Shown: in pieces, positions 15,412-24,530 of the stretch
How positions within the stretch are numbered: position 1 is the first letter of the stretch
How the letters are laid out: each line of letters opens with the position of its first letter
Source of the DNA: Actinoallomurus oryzae
Lineage (GTDB): Bacteria > Actinomycetota > Actinomycetes > Streptosporangiales > Streptosporangiaceae
Reading direction: 5' to 3'
Length of the DNA: 64,000 bases
Assembly: GCF_039541955.1 (NCBI RefSeq)
Contig: NZ_BAABHF010000025.1
Location: forward strand, 310,001 to 374,000
Notes under the pieces: generated by a model
Told to the model about the DNA's origin: nothing
Databases searched by the model: none
Seen by the model: the letters and a program-made list of their open reading frames with translations, nothing else
Made by a program: the position numbers and the translations under genes

Positions 15412-18105
15412 GTGGTGATGACGGAAGCGACCCCTGAAACTCCCCGCCTGCTGCTCATGGACGGGCACTCGCTCGCGTACCGGGCGTTCTTCGCCCTGCC
15501 GATCGAGAACTTCTCGACGACGACGGGCCAGCCGACCAACGCCGTGTACGGCTTCACGTCCATGTTGATCAACGTCCTGCGGGACGAGGGGCCCACCCAT
15601 GTGGCGGTGTGCTTCGACCGGAGCGAGCCGACGTTCCGCCACGAGACCTACGTCGAGTACAAGGCGAACCGGCGTGAGACGCCGGATGACTTCCGCAGCC
15701 AGATCAGCCTGATCTTCGAGGTGCTCGACGCGCTGCGCATCCCGCGGCTGTCGGTGGCCGGGTACGAGGCCGACGACCTGATCGCGACGCTGGCCACCCA
15801 GGCCGTCGCGCAGGAGATGGAGGTCTCGATCGTCACCGGCGACCGCGACGCCTTCCAGCTCGTCGGCGAGCACTGCACGGTGCTCTACCCGCGCAAGGGC
15901 GTGTCCGACCTGGCGCGCATGACGCCGGCGGCGGTCGAGGAGAAGTACGGCGTGCCGCCCGAGCGGCACCGGGAGCTGGCCGCGCTGGTGGGGGAGACCA
16001 GCGACAACCTGCCCGGCGTCCCGGGGGTCGGGCCCAAGACCGCGGCCAAGTGGCTCACCAAGTACGGCGGCCTGGACGAGCTGGTCGCGCACGTCGACGA
16101 GATCACCGGCAAGGCCGGGGCGAACCTCCGCGAGCACCTCGGCGACGTGCTGCGCAACCAGCAGATCAACAAACTCGACTGCGAGGTGCCGCTCGACCGG
16201 GGGCCCGCCGACCTCACGCTGGGCCAGTGGGACCGCGACGAGATCCACACGCTGTTCGACACGCTGCAGTTCCGGGTGCTGCGCGAGCGGCTCTACGCGA
16301 CGCTGTCGGCGGTCGAGCCGGAGGCCGAGGAGGGGTTCGAGGTCGAGATGGCCCGGCCCGGTCCCGGCGAGGTGGCCGCGTGGCTGGCCGAGCACGCGAG
16401 CGGCGCCGGGCGCGTCGGCGTCGCGGTGACCGGCACGTGGGGGCGCGGCACCGGCGACGTCACCGGCATCGCGCTGGCCACCCAGGCCGGCGTGGGCGCG
16501 TTCATCGACCCGGTGGAGCTGCCCGAGGAGGACGAGCGGGCGCTGGCCGCGTGGCTGGCCGACCCCAAGCAGGCCAAGGCCATGCACGACGCGAAGGGGC
16601 CGATGCTGGCGTTCGCGGCGCGGGGCATGGAGCTCGACGGGCTGACCAGCGACACGGCCCTGGCCGCCTACCTGGCCCTGCCGGGGCAGCGGTCGTTCGA
16701 CCTGGGCGACCTGGTGCTGCGTTACCTCCACCGCGAGCTGCGCAAGGAGGCCGACGACAGCGGCCAGCTCACCCTCGACGGCTCCGGCGAGCAGGAGGCC
16801 GCCTACGACCTGGTCGTCCGTGCCCGCGCGGTGGTGGACCTGGCCGAGGCGCTCGACGCGGACCTGGAGCGGCGCGGCGCGGTGACGCTACTGCGCGACG
16901 TGGAGATGCCGCTCGTGGATGTCCTGGCGGGCATGGAGCGCCTGGGCATCGCCCTCGACATCGACTACCTGGCGCGGCTGTCGGCGACGTTCGGCGGTGA
17001 GGTCAAGGCGGTCGAGGAGGCCGCGTGGGAGTCGATCGGTCGCGAGTTCAACCTCGGTTCGCCCAAGCAGATCCAGCAGATCCTCTTCGACGAGCTGGGG
17101 CTGCCCAAGACGCGCCGCACCAAGACCGGCTACACCACCGACTCCGAGGCGCTGACCAACCTCTACGCCCAGACCGCGCACCCGGTGCTGGAGGCGCTGC
17201 TGCGCCACCGTGAGGTGGCCAAGCTCAAGAGCATGGTCGACTCGCTGATCCCGATGGCCGACGACCACCGGCGCATCCACACGACGTTCGGGCAGATGGT
17301 GGCGGCGACGGGGCGGCTGTCCTCGGCCGACCCCAACCTGCAGAACATCCCGATCCGCACGGCCGAGGGCCGCCAGATCCGCGAGGGCTTCGTGGTCGGC
17401 GACGGGTTCGCGTGCCTGCTGACCGCCGACTACAGCCAGATCGAGCTGCGGATCATGGCGCACCTGTCCGAGGACGCGGCGCTGATCGACGCGTTCGGGT
17501 CGGGCATCGACTTCCACACGGTCACGGCGTCGCGCGTGTTCGACCTGCCGGCCGAGCAGATCGACGGTGAGCTGCGGTCGCGGATCAAGGCGATGAACTA
17601 CGGCCTGGCGTACGGCCTGTCGGCGTTCGGCCTGGCCCAGCAGCTGCGCATCACGCCGGACGAGGCCCGCGGGCTGATGGAGGAATACTTCGAGCAGTTC
17701 GGCGGCGTCCGCGACTACCTGCGCGACATCGTGGCCCAGGCCCGCCAGGACGGCTACACCGAGACCATCATGGGCCGCCGCCGCTACCTGCCCGACCTGA
17801 CGTCGGACAACCGCCAGCGCCGCGAGATGGCCGAGCGCATGGCGCTCAACGCCCCGATCCAGGGTTCGGCGGCCGACATCATCAAGGTCGCCATGCTGCG
17901 GGTCGACCGCGCGATCCGCGACACGGGCCTGCGCTCCCGCATGCTGCTGCAGGTCCACGACGAACTGATCTTCGAGGTGGCCGAGGGAGAGCTGGTAACC
18001 CTGCGAGAGCTGGTGGCCCGCGAGATGGGCGCCGCGTACGACCTGCGGGTGCCGCTGGAGGTCTCGATGGGCACGGGCCGCACCTGGCACGAGGCCGGCC
18101 ACTGA
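15412..18105 (+). CDS. polA: DNA polymerase I
   Basis: An 897-residue family A polymerase for Okazaki-fragment processing and repair. Residues about 1-300 form the 5' nuclease (LLLMDGHSLAYRAFFALP, GYEADDLIATLA, VGETSDNLPGVPGVGPKTAAKWL). The middle 3'-5' exonuclease-like domain lacks the first DxE motif (TGDVTGIALATQ where FDTET is expected), so proofreading is predicted absent, as in other actinobacteria. The polymerase domain has RLSSADPNLQNIPIRT, TADYSQIELRIMAH, KAMNYGLAYGLSAFGL and the catalytic LLQVHDELIFEV. GTG 15412, GTG 15415 and ATG 15418 are alternative starts. The stop codon lies in a 16-bp triplicated repeat. Confidence 0.97.
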   Translation: MVMTEATPETPRLLLMDGHSLAYRAFFALPIENFSTTTGQPTNAVYGFTSMLINVLRDEGPTHVAVCFDRSEPTFRHETYVEYKANRRETPDDFRSQISLIFEVLDALRIPRLSVAGYEADDLIATLATQAVAQEMEVSIVTGDRDAFQLVGEHCTVLYPRKGVSDLARMTPAAVEEKYGVPPERHRELAALVGETSDNLPGVPGVGPKTAAKWLTKYGGLDELVAHVDEITGKAGANLREHLGDVLRNQQINKLDCEVPLDRGPADLTLGQWDRDEIHTLFDTLQFRVLRERLYATLSAVEPEAEEGFEVEMARPGPGEVAAWLAEHASGAGRVGVAVTGTWGRGTGDVTGIALATQAGVGAFIDPVELPEEDERALAAWLADPKQAKAMHDAKGPMLAFAARGMELDGLTSDTALAAYLALPGQRSFDLGDLVLRYLHRELRKEADDSGQLTLDGSGEQEAAYDLVVRARAVVDLAEALDADLERRGAVTLLRDVEMPLVDVLAGMERLGIALDIDYLARLSATFGGEVKAVEEAAWESIGREFNLGSPKQIQQILFDELGLPKTRRTKTGYTTDSEALTNLYAQTAHPVLEALLRHREVAKLKSMVDSLIPMADDHRRIHTTFGQMVAATGRLSSADPNLQNIPIRTAEGRQIREGFVVGDGFACLLTADYSQIELRIMAHLSEDAALIDAFGSGIDFHTVTASRVFDLPAEQIDGELRSRIKAMNYGLAYGLSAFGLAQQLRITPDEARGLMEEYFEQFGGVRDYLRDIVAQARQDGYTETIMGRRRYLPDLTSDNRQRREMAERMALNAPIQGSAADIIKVAMLRVDRAIRDTGLRSRMLLQVHDELIFEVAEGELVTLRELVAREMGAAYDLRVPLEVSMGTGRTWHEAGH

Positions 18106-18146
18106 CCCCTCCGGCCACTGACCCCTCCGGCCACCGACCTCTCCGG
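18099..18146 (+). repeat. 16-bp tandem triplication at the polA stop codon
   Basis: Three consecutive copies of CCACTGACCCCTCCGG occur, the third with two changes. The first copy contains the polA stop codon TGA. Confidence 0.85.
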
Positions 18147-18175
18147 CCGCCGGGGGCGGCGCCCGCGGCGGCCGG
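18143..18175 (+). terminator. hairpin after polA
   Basis: Perfect 9-bp stem CCGGCCGCC/GGCGGCCGG (18143-18151, 18167-18175). No T tract follows. Confidence 0.55.
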
Positions 18176-18355
18176 CGTGATGGGCGGAAAGCGGCGATCT
18201 CCTGGGCCATGACCCGGCGGAGTCAGGGCGGAGTTTTCTCGCCGTAATTCAGAGCTTCGCCGTAGGTAGCCGAGCGATTACATGATCGTGGTAGCGGGAA
18301 ACAACCCTGAGCAGGCTCTTGTGGGCACCGCGTGCAGGATCGCTAGGGGACAACC

Positions 18356-19459
18356 GTGCCGCACCTTGACAAACTGGCCGCCGCTTTGATCGTGATCGCC
18401 GTCGTGGTGGGCTTCGTGGCCCCCCGCGACCGGCACGGCGGCGGGTCTCCCGGCGCCAATCCGGCCGCGGGCGGCGCGGTCCACGCGGCGTCGTCCAAGG
18501 CCGCCGCCGCGCCGCGCAAGGCGCAGAAGAAGAAGGCGCCGTTCAACATGGCCAAGGCGGCAGCGGCGGCCCGCGCGGCCGGCGCGAACGAGCTCGGCAT
18601 GGTCCCGATCCTGATGATCCACCGGGTGATGGCCAAGCCGCAGGTCTCGCTCGACCGCTCGACCAAGGAGCTGTACGACGAGTTCACCGGCCTGGCCAAG
18701 CAGGGCTATGTGCCGGTCACCGCGGCGGAGTTCGTCAAGGGCCAGATCAACATCCCGGCGGGCAGGCATCCCGTCGTGCTGACCTTCGACGACGGGTCGA
18801 TCACGCATGCCGACTTCGACGGTTCCGGAAACCCCAAGCCCGACACGGCGATCGGGGTGATCCAGCGGGTGGCGAAGGAGAATCCCGGGTTCCGGCCGGT
18901 CGCGACGTTCTTCGTGAACCGCGACCCGTTCTACGGCGGCTCCAAGCCGGGCGTGGAGACGATGCGGTGGCTGGTCCGCAACGGGTACGAGATCGCGAAC
19001 CACACGACCAACCACAAGGACATGCGCAAGATGAGCCACGACGAGGTGGCCAAGGAGATCGGTACCGACGAGCAGATGATCGAAAGTGCCACGGGCAAGG
19101 CGGCGACCACCTTCGCGTTCCCGTTCGGCTCGCTGTCTCAGGCGCACCTGGACTGGGCCCAGCGCGGCACCAAGCCGGTGCCGTGGAACTTCCAGGGCAT
19201 GTTCCTGGCCGGGTGGAAGCCGGCCGACTCGCCGTACGCCGGCTCGTTCGACCCGCGCCAGATCCCGCGGATCCGCGACAAGGGGAAGGTCAAGGAAGAT
19301 GACTGCCAGCGATACTGCTCGACGGCGTGGCTGGAGTGGCTGGCCAAGAACCCCGACAAGCGTTACACCTCCGACGGGAACCCGGCCACGATCGCCTTCC
19401 CGCAGGATAAGATGATCTACCTCTACACGCGTTACAAGGAGTGGGCCTGCCCCTACTGA
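18356..19459 (+). CDS. membrane-anchored polysaccharide deacetylase (NodB fold)
   Basis: A 367-residue carbohydrate esterase family 4-like protein. A single N-terminal hydrophobic anchor (ALIVIAVVVGFVAP) and an Ala/Lys-rich linker lead to the catalytic domain outside the membrane. Metal and catalytic motifs are VVLTFDDGS (Asp-Asp), ATFFVNRD and NHTTNH (HxxxH type). PILMIHRVM near the domain start is usual for this subgroup. It would remove N-acetyl groups from peptidoglycan or another surface polymer, and the substrate cannot be specified. GTG 18356 follows AGGGGA by five bases. It is monocistronic between polA and rpsA. Confidence 0.9.
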   Translation: MPHLDKLAAALIVIAVVVGFVAPRDRHGGGSPGANPAAGGAVHAASSKAAAAPRKAQKKKAPFNMAKAAAAARAAGANELGMVPILMIHRVMAKPQVSLDRSTKELYDEFTGLAKQGYVPVTAAEFVKGQINIPAGRHPVVLTFDDGSITHADFDGSGNPKPDTAIGVIQRVAKENPGFRPVATFFVNRDPFYGGSKPGVETMRWLVRNGYEIANHTTNHKDMRKMSHDEVAKEIGTDEQMIESATGKAATTFAFPFGSLSQAHLDWAQRGTKPVPWNFQGMFLAGWKPADSPYAGSFDPRQIPRIRDKGKVKEDDCQRYCSTAWLEWLAKNPDKRYTSDGNPATIAFPQDKMIYLYTRYKEWACPY

Positions 19460-19471
19460 CCACTCTTGAGA

Positions 19472-19501
19472 TTGACCGCTGCCCATGGCCTCCCATATCC
19501 T
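19472..19501 (+). promoter_or_regulatory. predicted rpsA promoter
   Basis: -35 TTGACC (19472-19477) and -10 TATCCT (19496-19501) are separated by 18 bp, a good housekeeping-sigma promoter. It implies a leader of about 160 nt before the rpsA ATG. Confidence 0.65.
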
Positions 19502-19665
19502 GATCGCTGCGCTGTGGGCCTGTGCGCGCCTCGGACAGAGCAGGCTCGCGCTCGGTCAAGTCGACATCGGTCTGGTCAAACCGCCGGTTCATCGGCAGGG
19601 ACGATAACTGGCCCTCCGCGCAACACAGGCAACTACGCATGTCCGTATCCGGAGCCATCCCACAC

Positions 19666-21135
19666 ATGACGAGCAGCACCGAGGCCACCTCGAGTACCCC
19701 GCAGGTAGCGGTCAATGACATCGGGTCCGAGGAAGCCTTCCTCGCGGCGATCGACGAGACCATCAAGTACTTCAACGACGGCGACATTGTCGAGGGCACT
19801 GTCGTCAAGGTCGACCGAGACGAGGTCTTGCTCGACATCGGCTACAAGACCGAGGGCGTCATCCCCTCGCGTGAGCTGTCCATCAAGCACGATGTCGACC
19901 CGAACGAGGTCGTCAAGGTCGGTGATCACGTCGAGGCCCTGGTTCTCCAGAAGGAGGACAAGGAAGGTCGCCTCATCCTGTCCAAGAAGCGCGCCCAGTA
20001 CGAGCGCGCCTGGGGCACGATCGAGAAGATCAAGGACGAGGATGGCATCGTCACCGGCACGGTCATCGAGGTCGTCAAGGGCGGCCTGATCCTCGACATC
20101 GGGCTGCGCGGCTTCCTTCCCGCGTCCCTGGTGGAGATGCGCCGCGTGCGCGACCTTCAGCCGTACGTCGGGCGCGAGCTCGAAGCCAAGATCATCGAGC
20201 TGGACAAGAACCGCAACAACGTGGTCCTGTCCCGCCGTGCCTGGCTGGAGCAGACCCAGAGCGAGGTCCGCCAGACCTTCCTCAACACCCTCCAGAAGGG
20301 CCAGGTCCGTAAGGGCGTCGTGTCCAGCATCGTCAACTTCGGTGCGTTCGTGGACCTCGGCGGCGTCGACGGTCTGGTGCACGTGTCCGAGCTGTCCTGG
20401 AAGCACATCGACCACCCGTCCGAGGTCGTCGAGGTGGGCCAGGAGGTCACCGTCGAGGTCCTCGACGTGGACATGGAGCGCGAGCGGGTCTCCCTGTCGC
20501 TCAAGGCGACGCAGGAGGACCCCTGGCAGCAGTTCGCCCGCACCCACCAGATCGGCCAGGTCGTGCCGGGCCGCGTCACCAAGCTGGTGCCGTTCGGCGC
20601 GTTCGTCCGGGTCGAGGAGGGCATCGAGGGCCTGGTGCACATCTCCGAGCTGGCCGAGCGCCACGTGGAGATCCCCGAGCAGGTCGTCCAGGTCGGCGAC
20701 GAGATCTTCGTGAAGATCATCGACATCGACCTCGACCGGCGTCGCATCAGCCTCTCGCTGAAGCAGGCCAACGAGGGCGGCGGCACGTTCACCGACGAGG
20801 AGTTCGACCCGACGCTCTACGGCATGCCGGCCGAGTACGACGAGCAGGGCAACTACAAGTACCCCGAGGGCTTCGACTCCGAGACCGGAGACTGGCTCGA
20901 GGGCTTCGACCAGCAGCGTGAGACGTGGGAGCGGCAGTACGCCGAGGCGCGTGCCCGTTTCGACGCCCACAAGAAGCAGGTCGAGGAGGCGCGCAAGGCC
21001 GAGGCCGAGGCGGCCGGTCCGCAGTCGTACAACACCGAGGACCAGTCCGGCGGTGGCGGCGACGCAGGCGGCGCGCTGGCGTCCGACGAGGCCCTCGCGG
21101 CCCTGCGCGAGAAGCTGTCCGGCGGCCAGGAGTAA
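19666..21135 (+). CDS. rpsA: 30S ribosomal protein S1
   Basis: A 489-residue S1 protein with four S1/OB-fold repeats, the usual actinobacterial form (E. coli has six). The repeats begin near GDIVEGTVVKVDRDEVLLDIG, GIVTGTVIEVVKGGLILDIG, GQVRKGVVSSIVNFGAFVDLG and GQVVPGRVTKLVPFGAFVRV. The C-terminal tail is acidic and Gln/Gly-rich and ends in a LREKLSGG element. The start MTSSTEATSSTPQVAVNDIG matches the family N-terminus. An in-frame ATG at 19639 would add nine residues. S1 helps mRNA binding to the small ribosomal subunit. Confidence 0.97.
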   Translation: MTSSTEATSSTPQVAVNDIGSEEAFLAAIDETIKYFNDGDIVEGTVVKVDRDEVLLDIGYKTEGVIPSRELSIKHDVDPNEVVKVGDHVEALVLQKEDKEGRLILSKKRAQYERAWGTIEKIKDEDGIVTGTVIEVVKGGLILDIGLRGFLPASLVEMRRVRDLQPYVGRELEAKIIELDKNRNNVVLSRRAWLEQTQSEVRQTFLNTLQKGQVRKGVVSSIVNFGAFVDLGGVDGLVHVSELSWKHIDHPSEVVEVGQEVTVEVLDVDMERERVSLSLKATQEDPWQQFARTHQIGQVVPGRVTKLVPFGAFVRVEEGIEGLVHISELAERHVEIPEQVVQVGDEIFVKIIDIDLDRRRISLSLKQANEGGGTFTDEEFDPTLYGMPAEYDEQGNYKYPEGFDSETGDWLEGFDQQRETWERQYAEARARFDAHKKQVEEARKAEAEAAGPQSYNTEDQSGGGGDAGGALASDEALAALREKLSGGQE

Positions 21136-21155
21136 GCGGAGCAAAATAACCGCAT

Positions 21156-23138
21156 ATGGTCGATTCCGACACACGCGTACGTCCCGGGGGTCCCGCCGCA
21201 TCGGCGGGGCCCCCGGTCGTTCCGCAGGAGTTCTCCCGCATCCTTCTGATCGCGGTGACCATCGCCGTCCTGACCGAGGTGCTGCGGGCCGCGTTCCCCT
21301 CATTCGGCCACTTCGCGACGGTCTCCGGCGCGGTGACCGCGACCGCGGCGATCCTGATCGTCAGCCTGGCCGGCTTCCTGGCGCCCGTGGCGCGCGCCGT
21401 GGCCGGGCCACGCGGCCTGCTGGTGGCCGGCGTCGGCGGCCTGCTCGCCGTACGGCTCGCCGTTCAGGCGCTGCCGGCCGCGCTGTGGCCGGATCTGGCC
21501 GGGGCCGCGTTCGGCATGCTCGCTCTGACCGCCCTGTACGAGACGGCGCGTGGCCTGTCCGGCACCGGGTTCGCGGTGGCGGTGGTCGGCGGGCTGACCG
21601 GCGACACCGCGCTGTCCCTGGCCTTCGGCACCTGGGATCCGGCGGCCCGCGGCGGCGTCCTGCCGTGGCTGGCCTGCGTGATCATCGTCGGGGCCGGAGC
21701 GTTCGCCCTCGTGCGGCAGGTGCGGGTCCCGCCGATCGAGGCGCCCGCGATCGGCTGGCGTGACGCGCTCGGCGCCGCGGCGCTCGGGCCGTTCCTGGCG
21801 CTGCAGATCCTCGTGCTGGCCAGCCCGGCGTTCGCGGCCTCCAGTGGATGGCTGTCCCTGCCGGTCGCCGGCGCGGTCGTGCTCGCCGCACAGGCCCTCA
21901 CGCTGGCGTTCCTGTCCTCCGGCCTGGCCGTCGCGGCCGTACCCGGCGGCGTGTGCGTGTTCGGCGGCGCCCTGCTGGGCGTCGGCGCGGGCGCGGTGAC
22001 CGGGCGGTACGGGCTGACCGGCGTGGTCGCCGTCGCGGTCGTCGTCGCGGGCCAGGTGCTGTCGGCGTGGCTGCTCGCGGTCGCCTGCCGGGTGCCGCTG
22101 CGCCGCGGCGGCTACCGTGGCCGTCGCGCGGCCGGGGCCGATGGGGCTTCCGTGGCCGCTGGGGCGGCGGCGCGCCCGCGCGACCTGGGCGGGCCGGCCT
22201 GGCGCATCGACCTGGGTGTGGCGGTGGGCGGCCTGCTCGCCGCCCTGGTCCTCCTGTCGTACCAGGCGCACTACGCCGAGCCGCTCCCGCTGCCGAACAA
22301 GGTGCTGCCCGGCGCGGCCGGCATCGTCCTCGGCCTGCTCTCGGCGATCGCGGCGGCGCGCGGCGGCCCGCTTCCGGCGCGGTCGTGGGCGCGTGCGCTC
22401 GGTGCCGGCGGCGGTGCGCTGCTGCTGCTCGTCGTGCCGGCCGCGTACGCGGTGACCGCCCCGGAGACCTCGCGTGCGGCCGCGCAGCCCGGCACGTTCC
22501 GGCTCGCGGCCTACGACATCGACCAGGCCGTCGACGCCGACGGGCGGCTCGACCCGGAGGCGGTCGCCCGCACCATCGAGGCGCAGCACGCCGACGTGGT
22601 CGCGCTGCAGTCCGTCGGCCGCGGCTGGCCGCTGTCGGGGACCGCCGACGTCGGTTCCTGGCTGGCCCGCAGGCTCGGCATGCGGCTCGTGTGGGGGCCG
22701 GCCGCCGACCAGCAGTTCGGCAACGCCGTGCTGTCGCGGCTCCCGGTGAAGGCCAGCGGCACCGGCCGGCTGCCCGTGGGCGCCGGACCACAGGCGCGCG
22801 GCTACGTCTGGGCGCGGATCGACGCCGGCGGCGGCCGTACGGCGGACGTGTGGTCGGTGGACGTCCAGCACGGCGCCGACCGCACCCGCACCCGGCTCGC
22901 CGAGATCGCCGGCCTGCTCCAGGCGTGGAGCGGCGCCCCGCACACGGTGATCGCCGGGAACCTGGACGCGGCGAGCGGACGGCCGGAGGCGAACCGGATC
23001 ACCGGGCAGGGCGACCTGCGCGCCGCCGGCGGTGACGCCGTCGTCTCCGTCTTCGGCACCGGCGACCTGGGGTTCGGTGACACCGTCACGGGGCCGCACC
23101 GGTCGGTGCTGGCGGCCACCGTACGGGTCGTAGGCTGA
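21156..23138 (+). CDS. polytopic membrane protein with C-terminal EEP-like domain lacking catalytic residues
   Basis: A 660-residue protein. Residues about 25-450 form roughly ten to twelve hydrophobic segments. The last 190 residues (from FRLAAYDIDQAVDADG) follow the endonuclease/exonuclease/phosphatase fold. The expected active-site motifs are altered: VVALQSVGRGW has Ser where the metal-binding Glu (LQEV) should be, GNLDAA replaces GDFNA, and GPHRSV replaces SDHxPV. The domain therefore looks catalytically inactive. It starts 20 bases after rpsA and is followed after six bases by an acetyltransferase, so it probably belongs to an rpsA-coaE transcript. Function unknown. Confidence 0.8.
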   Translation: MVDSDTRVRPGGPAASAGPPVVPQEFSRILLIAVTIAVLTEVLRAAFPSFGHFATVSGAVTATAAILIVSLAGFLAPVARAVAGPRGLLVAGVGGLLAVRLAVQALPAALWPDLAGAAFGMLALTALYETARGLSGTGFAVAVVGGLTGDTALSLAFGTWDPAARGGVLPWLACVIIVGAGAFALVRQVRVPPIEAPAIGWRDALGAAALGPFLALQILVLASPAFAASSGWLSLPVAGAVVLAAQALTLAFLSSGLAVAAVPGGVCVFGGALLGVGAGAVTGRYGLTGVVAVAVVVAGQVLSAWLLAVACRVPLRRGGYRGRRAAGADGASVAAGAAARPRDLGGPAWRIDLGVAVGGLLAALVLLSYQAHYAEPLPLPNKVLPGAAGIVLGLLSAIAAARGGPLPARSWARALGAGGGALLLLVVPAAYAVTAPETSRAAAQPGTFRLAAYDIDQAVDADGRLDPEAVARTIEAQHADVVALQSVGRGWPLSGTADVGSWLARRLGMRLVWGPAADQQFGNAVLSRLPVKASGTGRLPVGAGPQARGYVWARIDAGGGRTADVWSVDVQHGADRTRTRLAEIAGLLQAWSGAPHTVIAGNLDAASGRPEANRITGQGDLRAAGGDAVVSVFGTGDLGFGDTVTGPHRSVLAATVRVVG

Positions 23139-23144
23139 GCGCTC

Positions 23145-23630
23145 ATGGACGGTGTGCGGATCGAGCGGGCCGACGTGGCGGACGCGGGGGAGATCCTCAC
23201 GCTCCAGCGCGCCGCGTACGTGACCGAGGCGCAGTTGCACGGCGACCCGTTCCTGCCGCCGCTGGTCGAGTCGATCGACCAGGTGCGCGAGATGATCAAC
23301 GGTTCGCTCGTGCTGAAGGCCGTGGCCGGCACGCGCATCGCCGGGTCCGTACGCGGCCGGTTCAACGACCGGACCTGCCTGATCGGCCGGCTCGTCGTCG
23401 CCCCCGACCTGCAGGGCCGGGGCATCGGCCGCGCGCTGATGGGCGCCCTGGAGGAGGAGGCGGCCGGGCAGGCCGACGCCTGCGTGCTGTTCACCGGCCA
23501 CCTGAGTGAGACGAATCTGCGGCTCTACCGGCGTCTGGGGTACGGCGAGACGCATCGGGAGCGGGTCGCCGACCACCTGATGCTCGTCCACATGCGCAAG
23601 AGCCTCGTGGCCGTGAAGAGCGCCGAGTGA
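23145..23630 (+). CDS. GNAT-family N-acetyltransferase
   Basis: A 161-residue single-domain GNAT enzyme that uses acetyl-CoA. The pyrophosphate-binding motif A is seen as LIGRLVVAPDLQGRGIGRALM, and the C-terminal LYRRLGYGETHRE is the usual motif B region. The acceptor substrate is unknown. It lies between the membrane/EEP protein (six-base gap) and coaE (13-base gap), in the same apparent operon. Confidence 0.88.
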   Translation: MDGVRIERADVADAGEILTLQRAAYVTEAQLHGDPFLPPLVESIDQVREMINGSLVLKAVAGTRIAGSVRGRFNDRTCLIGRLVVAPDLQGRGIGRALMGALEEEAAGQADACVLFTGHLSETNLRLYRRLGYGETHRERVADHLMLVHMRKSLVAVKSAE

Positions 23631-23643
23631 GTACTCTCGGCAC

Positions 23644-24240
23644 GTGCTGAGAGTGGGATTGACCGGCGGCATCGGCTCGGGCAAGAGCGAGGTGTCGCGG
23701 CGGCTGGTGGCGCTCGGCGCCGTCCTGGTCGACGCCGACGCGGTCGCGCGCGAGGTGGTCGAGCCCGGCACGCCCGGCCTGGCCGCGGTCGTGGAGGAGT
23801 TCGGAGAGCAGGTCCTGCTGCCGGGCGGAGGATTGGACCGCGAACGGCTGGGCGCGATCGTGTTCGCCGACGACGCCCGCCGCGAGCGCCTCAACGCGAT
23901 CGTGCACCCGCTCGTCGGGCGGCGGATGCAGGAGCTGGTCGACGACGCCCCCGCGGACGCCATCGTGATCTACGACGTGCCGCTGCTCACCGAGAACGAC
24001 CTGGCCGGCCTGTACGACCTCGTGGTCGTCGTGGACGCCCCGGTCGAGGAGCAGGTGCGACGCCTCACGGAGCTGCGCGGCATGAGCGAGGAGGCGGCCC
24101 GCGCCCGCATCGCCGCCCAGGCCACCCGCGAGCGGCGGCGCGCGATCGCCGACCGGGTCATCGACAACTCCGGCACGCTGGAGTCGCTTCTCGCCCAGGT
24201 CGACGACCTGTGGGCCGACCTGACCCGCCGAGCCGCCTGA
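23644..24240 (+). CDS. coaE: dephospho-CoA kinase
   Basis: A 198-residue P-loop kinase that phosphorylates the 3'-hydroxyl of the ribose in dephospho-CoA, the last step of coenzyme A synthesis. Key features are GLTGGIGSGKSEVSRRL, VDADAVAREVV, IVHPLVGRRM and YDVPLLTEN. It ends without the GrpB-like C-terminal domain found in some actinobacterial CoaE proteins. GTG 23644 gives the expected N-terminus. A strong terminator lies about 150 bases downstream. Confidence 0.95.
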   Translation: MLRVGLTGGIGSGKSEVSRRLVALGAVLVDADAVAREVVEPGTPGLAAVVEEFGEQVLLPGGGLDRERLGAIVFADDARRERLNAIVHPLVGRRMQELVDDAPADAIVIYDVPLLTENDLAGLYDLVVVVDAPVEEQVRRLTELRGMSEEAARARIAAQATRERRRAIADRVIDNSGTLESLLAQVDDLWADLTRRAA

Positions 24241-24393
24241 CCGTTCCGGCGGGGCCGGCGTACGGGTCTTCGAGCCGGGGCCCCGCTCCGGTTCGCACCG
24301 CGGACCTGAGGCTCCAGCTCCGGCGGCTGATACGCGAGCCGTGCTCACCCGAGCCGTGTCGTGCGCGGGGGTCCACGCCGCCTGCCCCGGCTC

Positions 24394-24432
24394 CGCTCTC
24401 CGGCGCCGCTGTGCGGCGCTCAGAGCGCTTTT
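24394..24432 (+). terminator. intrinsic terminator downstream of coaE
   Basis: A composite stem, outer CGCTCT/AGAGCG (24394-24399, 24422-24427) and inner GCGCCGC/GCGGCGC, is followed by CTTTT. The region from 24241 to here contains no other feature. Confidence 0.75.
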
Positions 24433-24530
24433 GCCGCGTTGTCGCCGGTCGGTCGCCCCGAACACCGAGTCGGCCGTCTTCACCGCCTGGACGCGTCCTG
24501 CGGCCCGTCGCTCATCGTGAGCCGCCCCGG

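Noticed and set aside
18176..18355. Possible riboswitch (c-di-AMP ydaO type) before the polysaccharide deacetylase
   Set aside because: The stretch has GGGAAAC and GAGCAGG pieces, but the conserved ydaO core elements are not in order. I cannot support a riboswitch.
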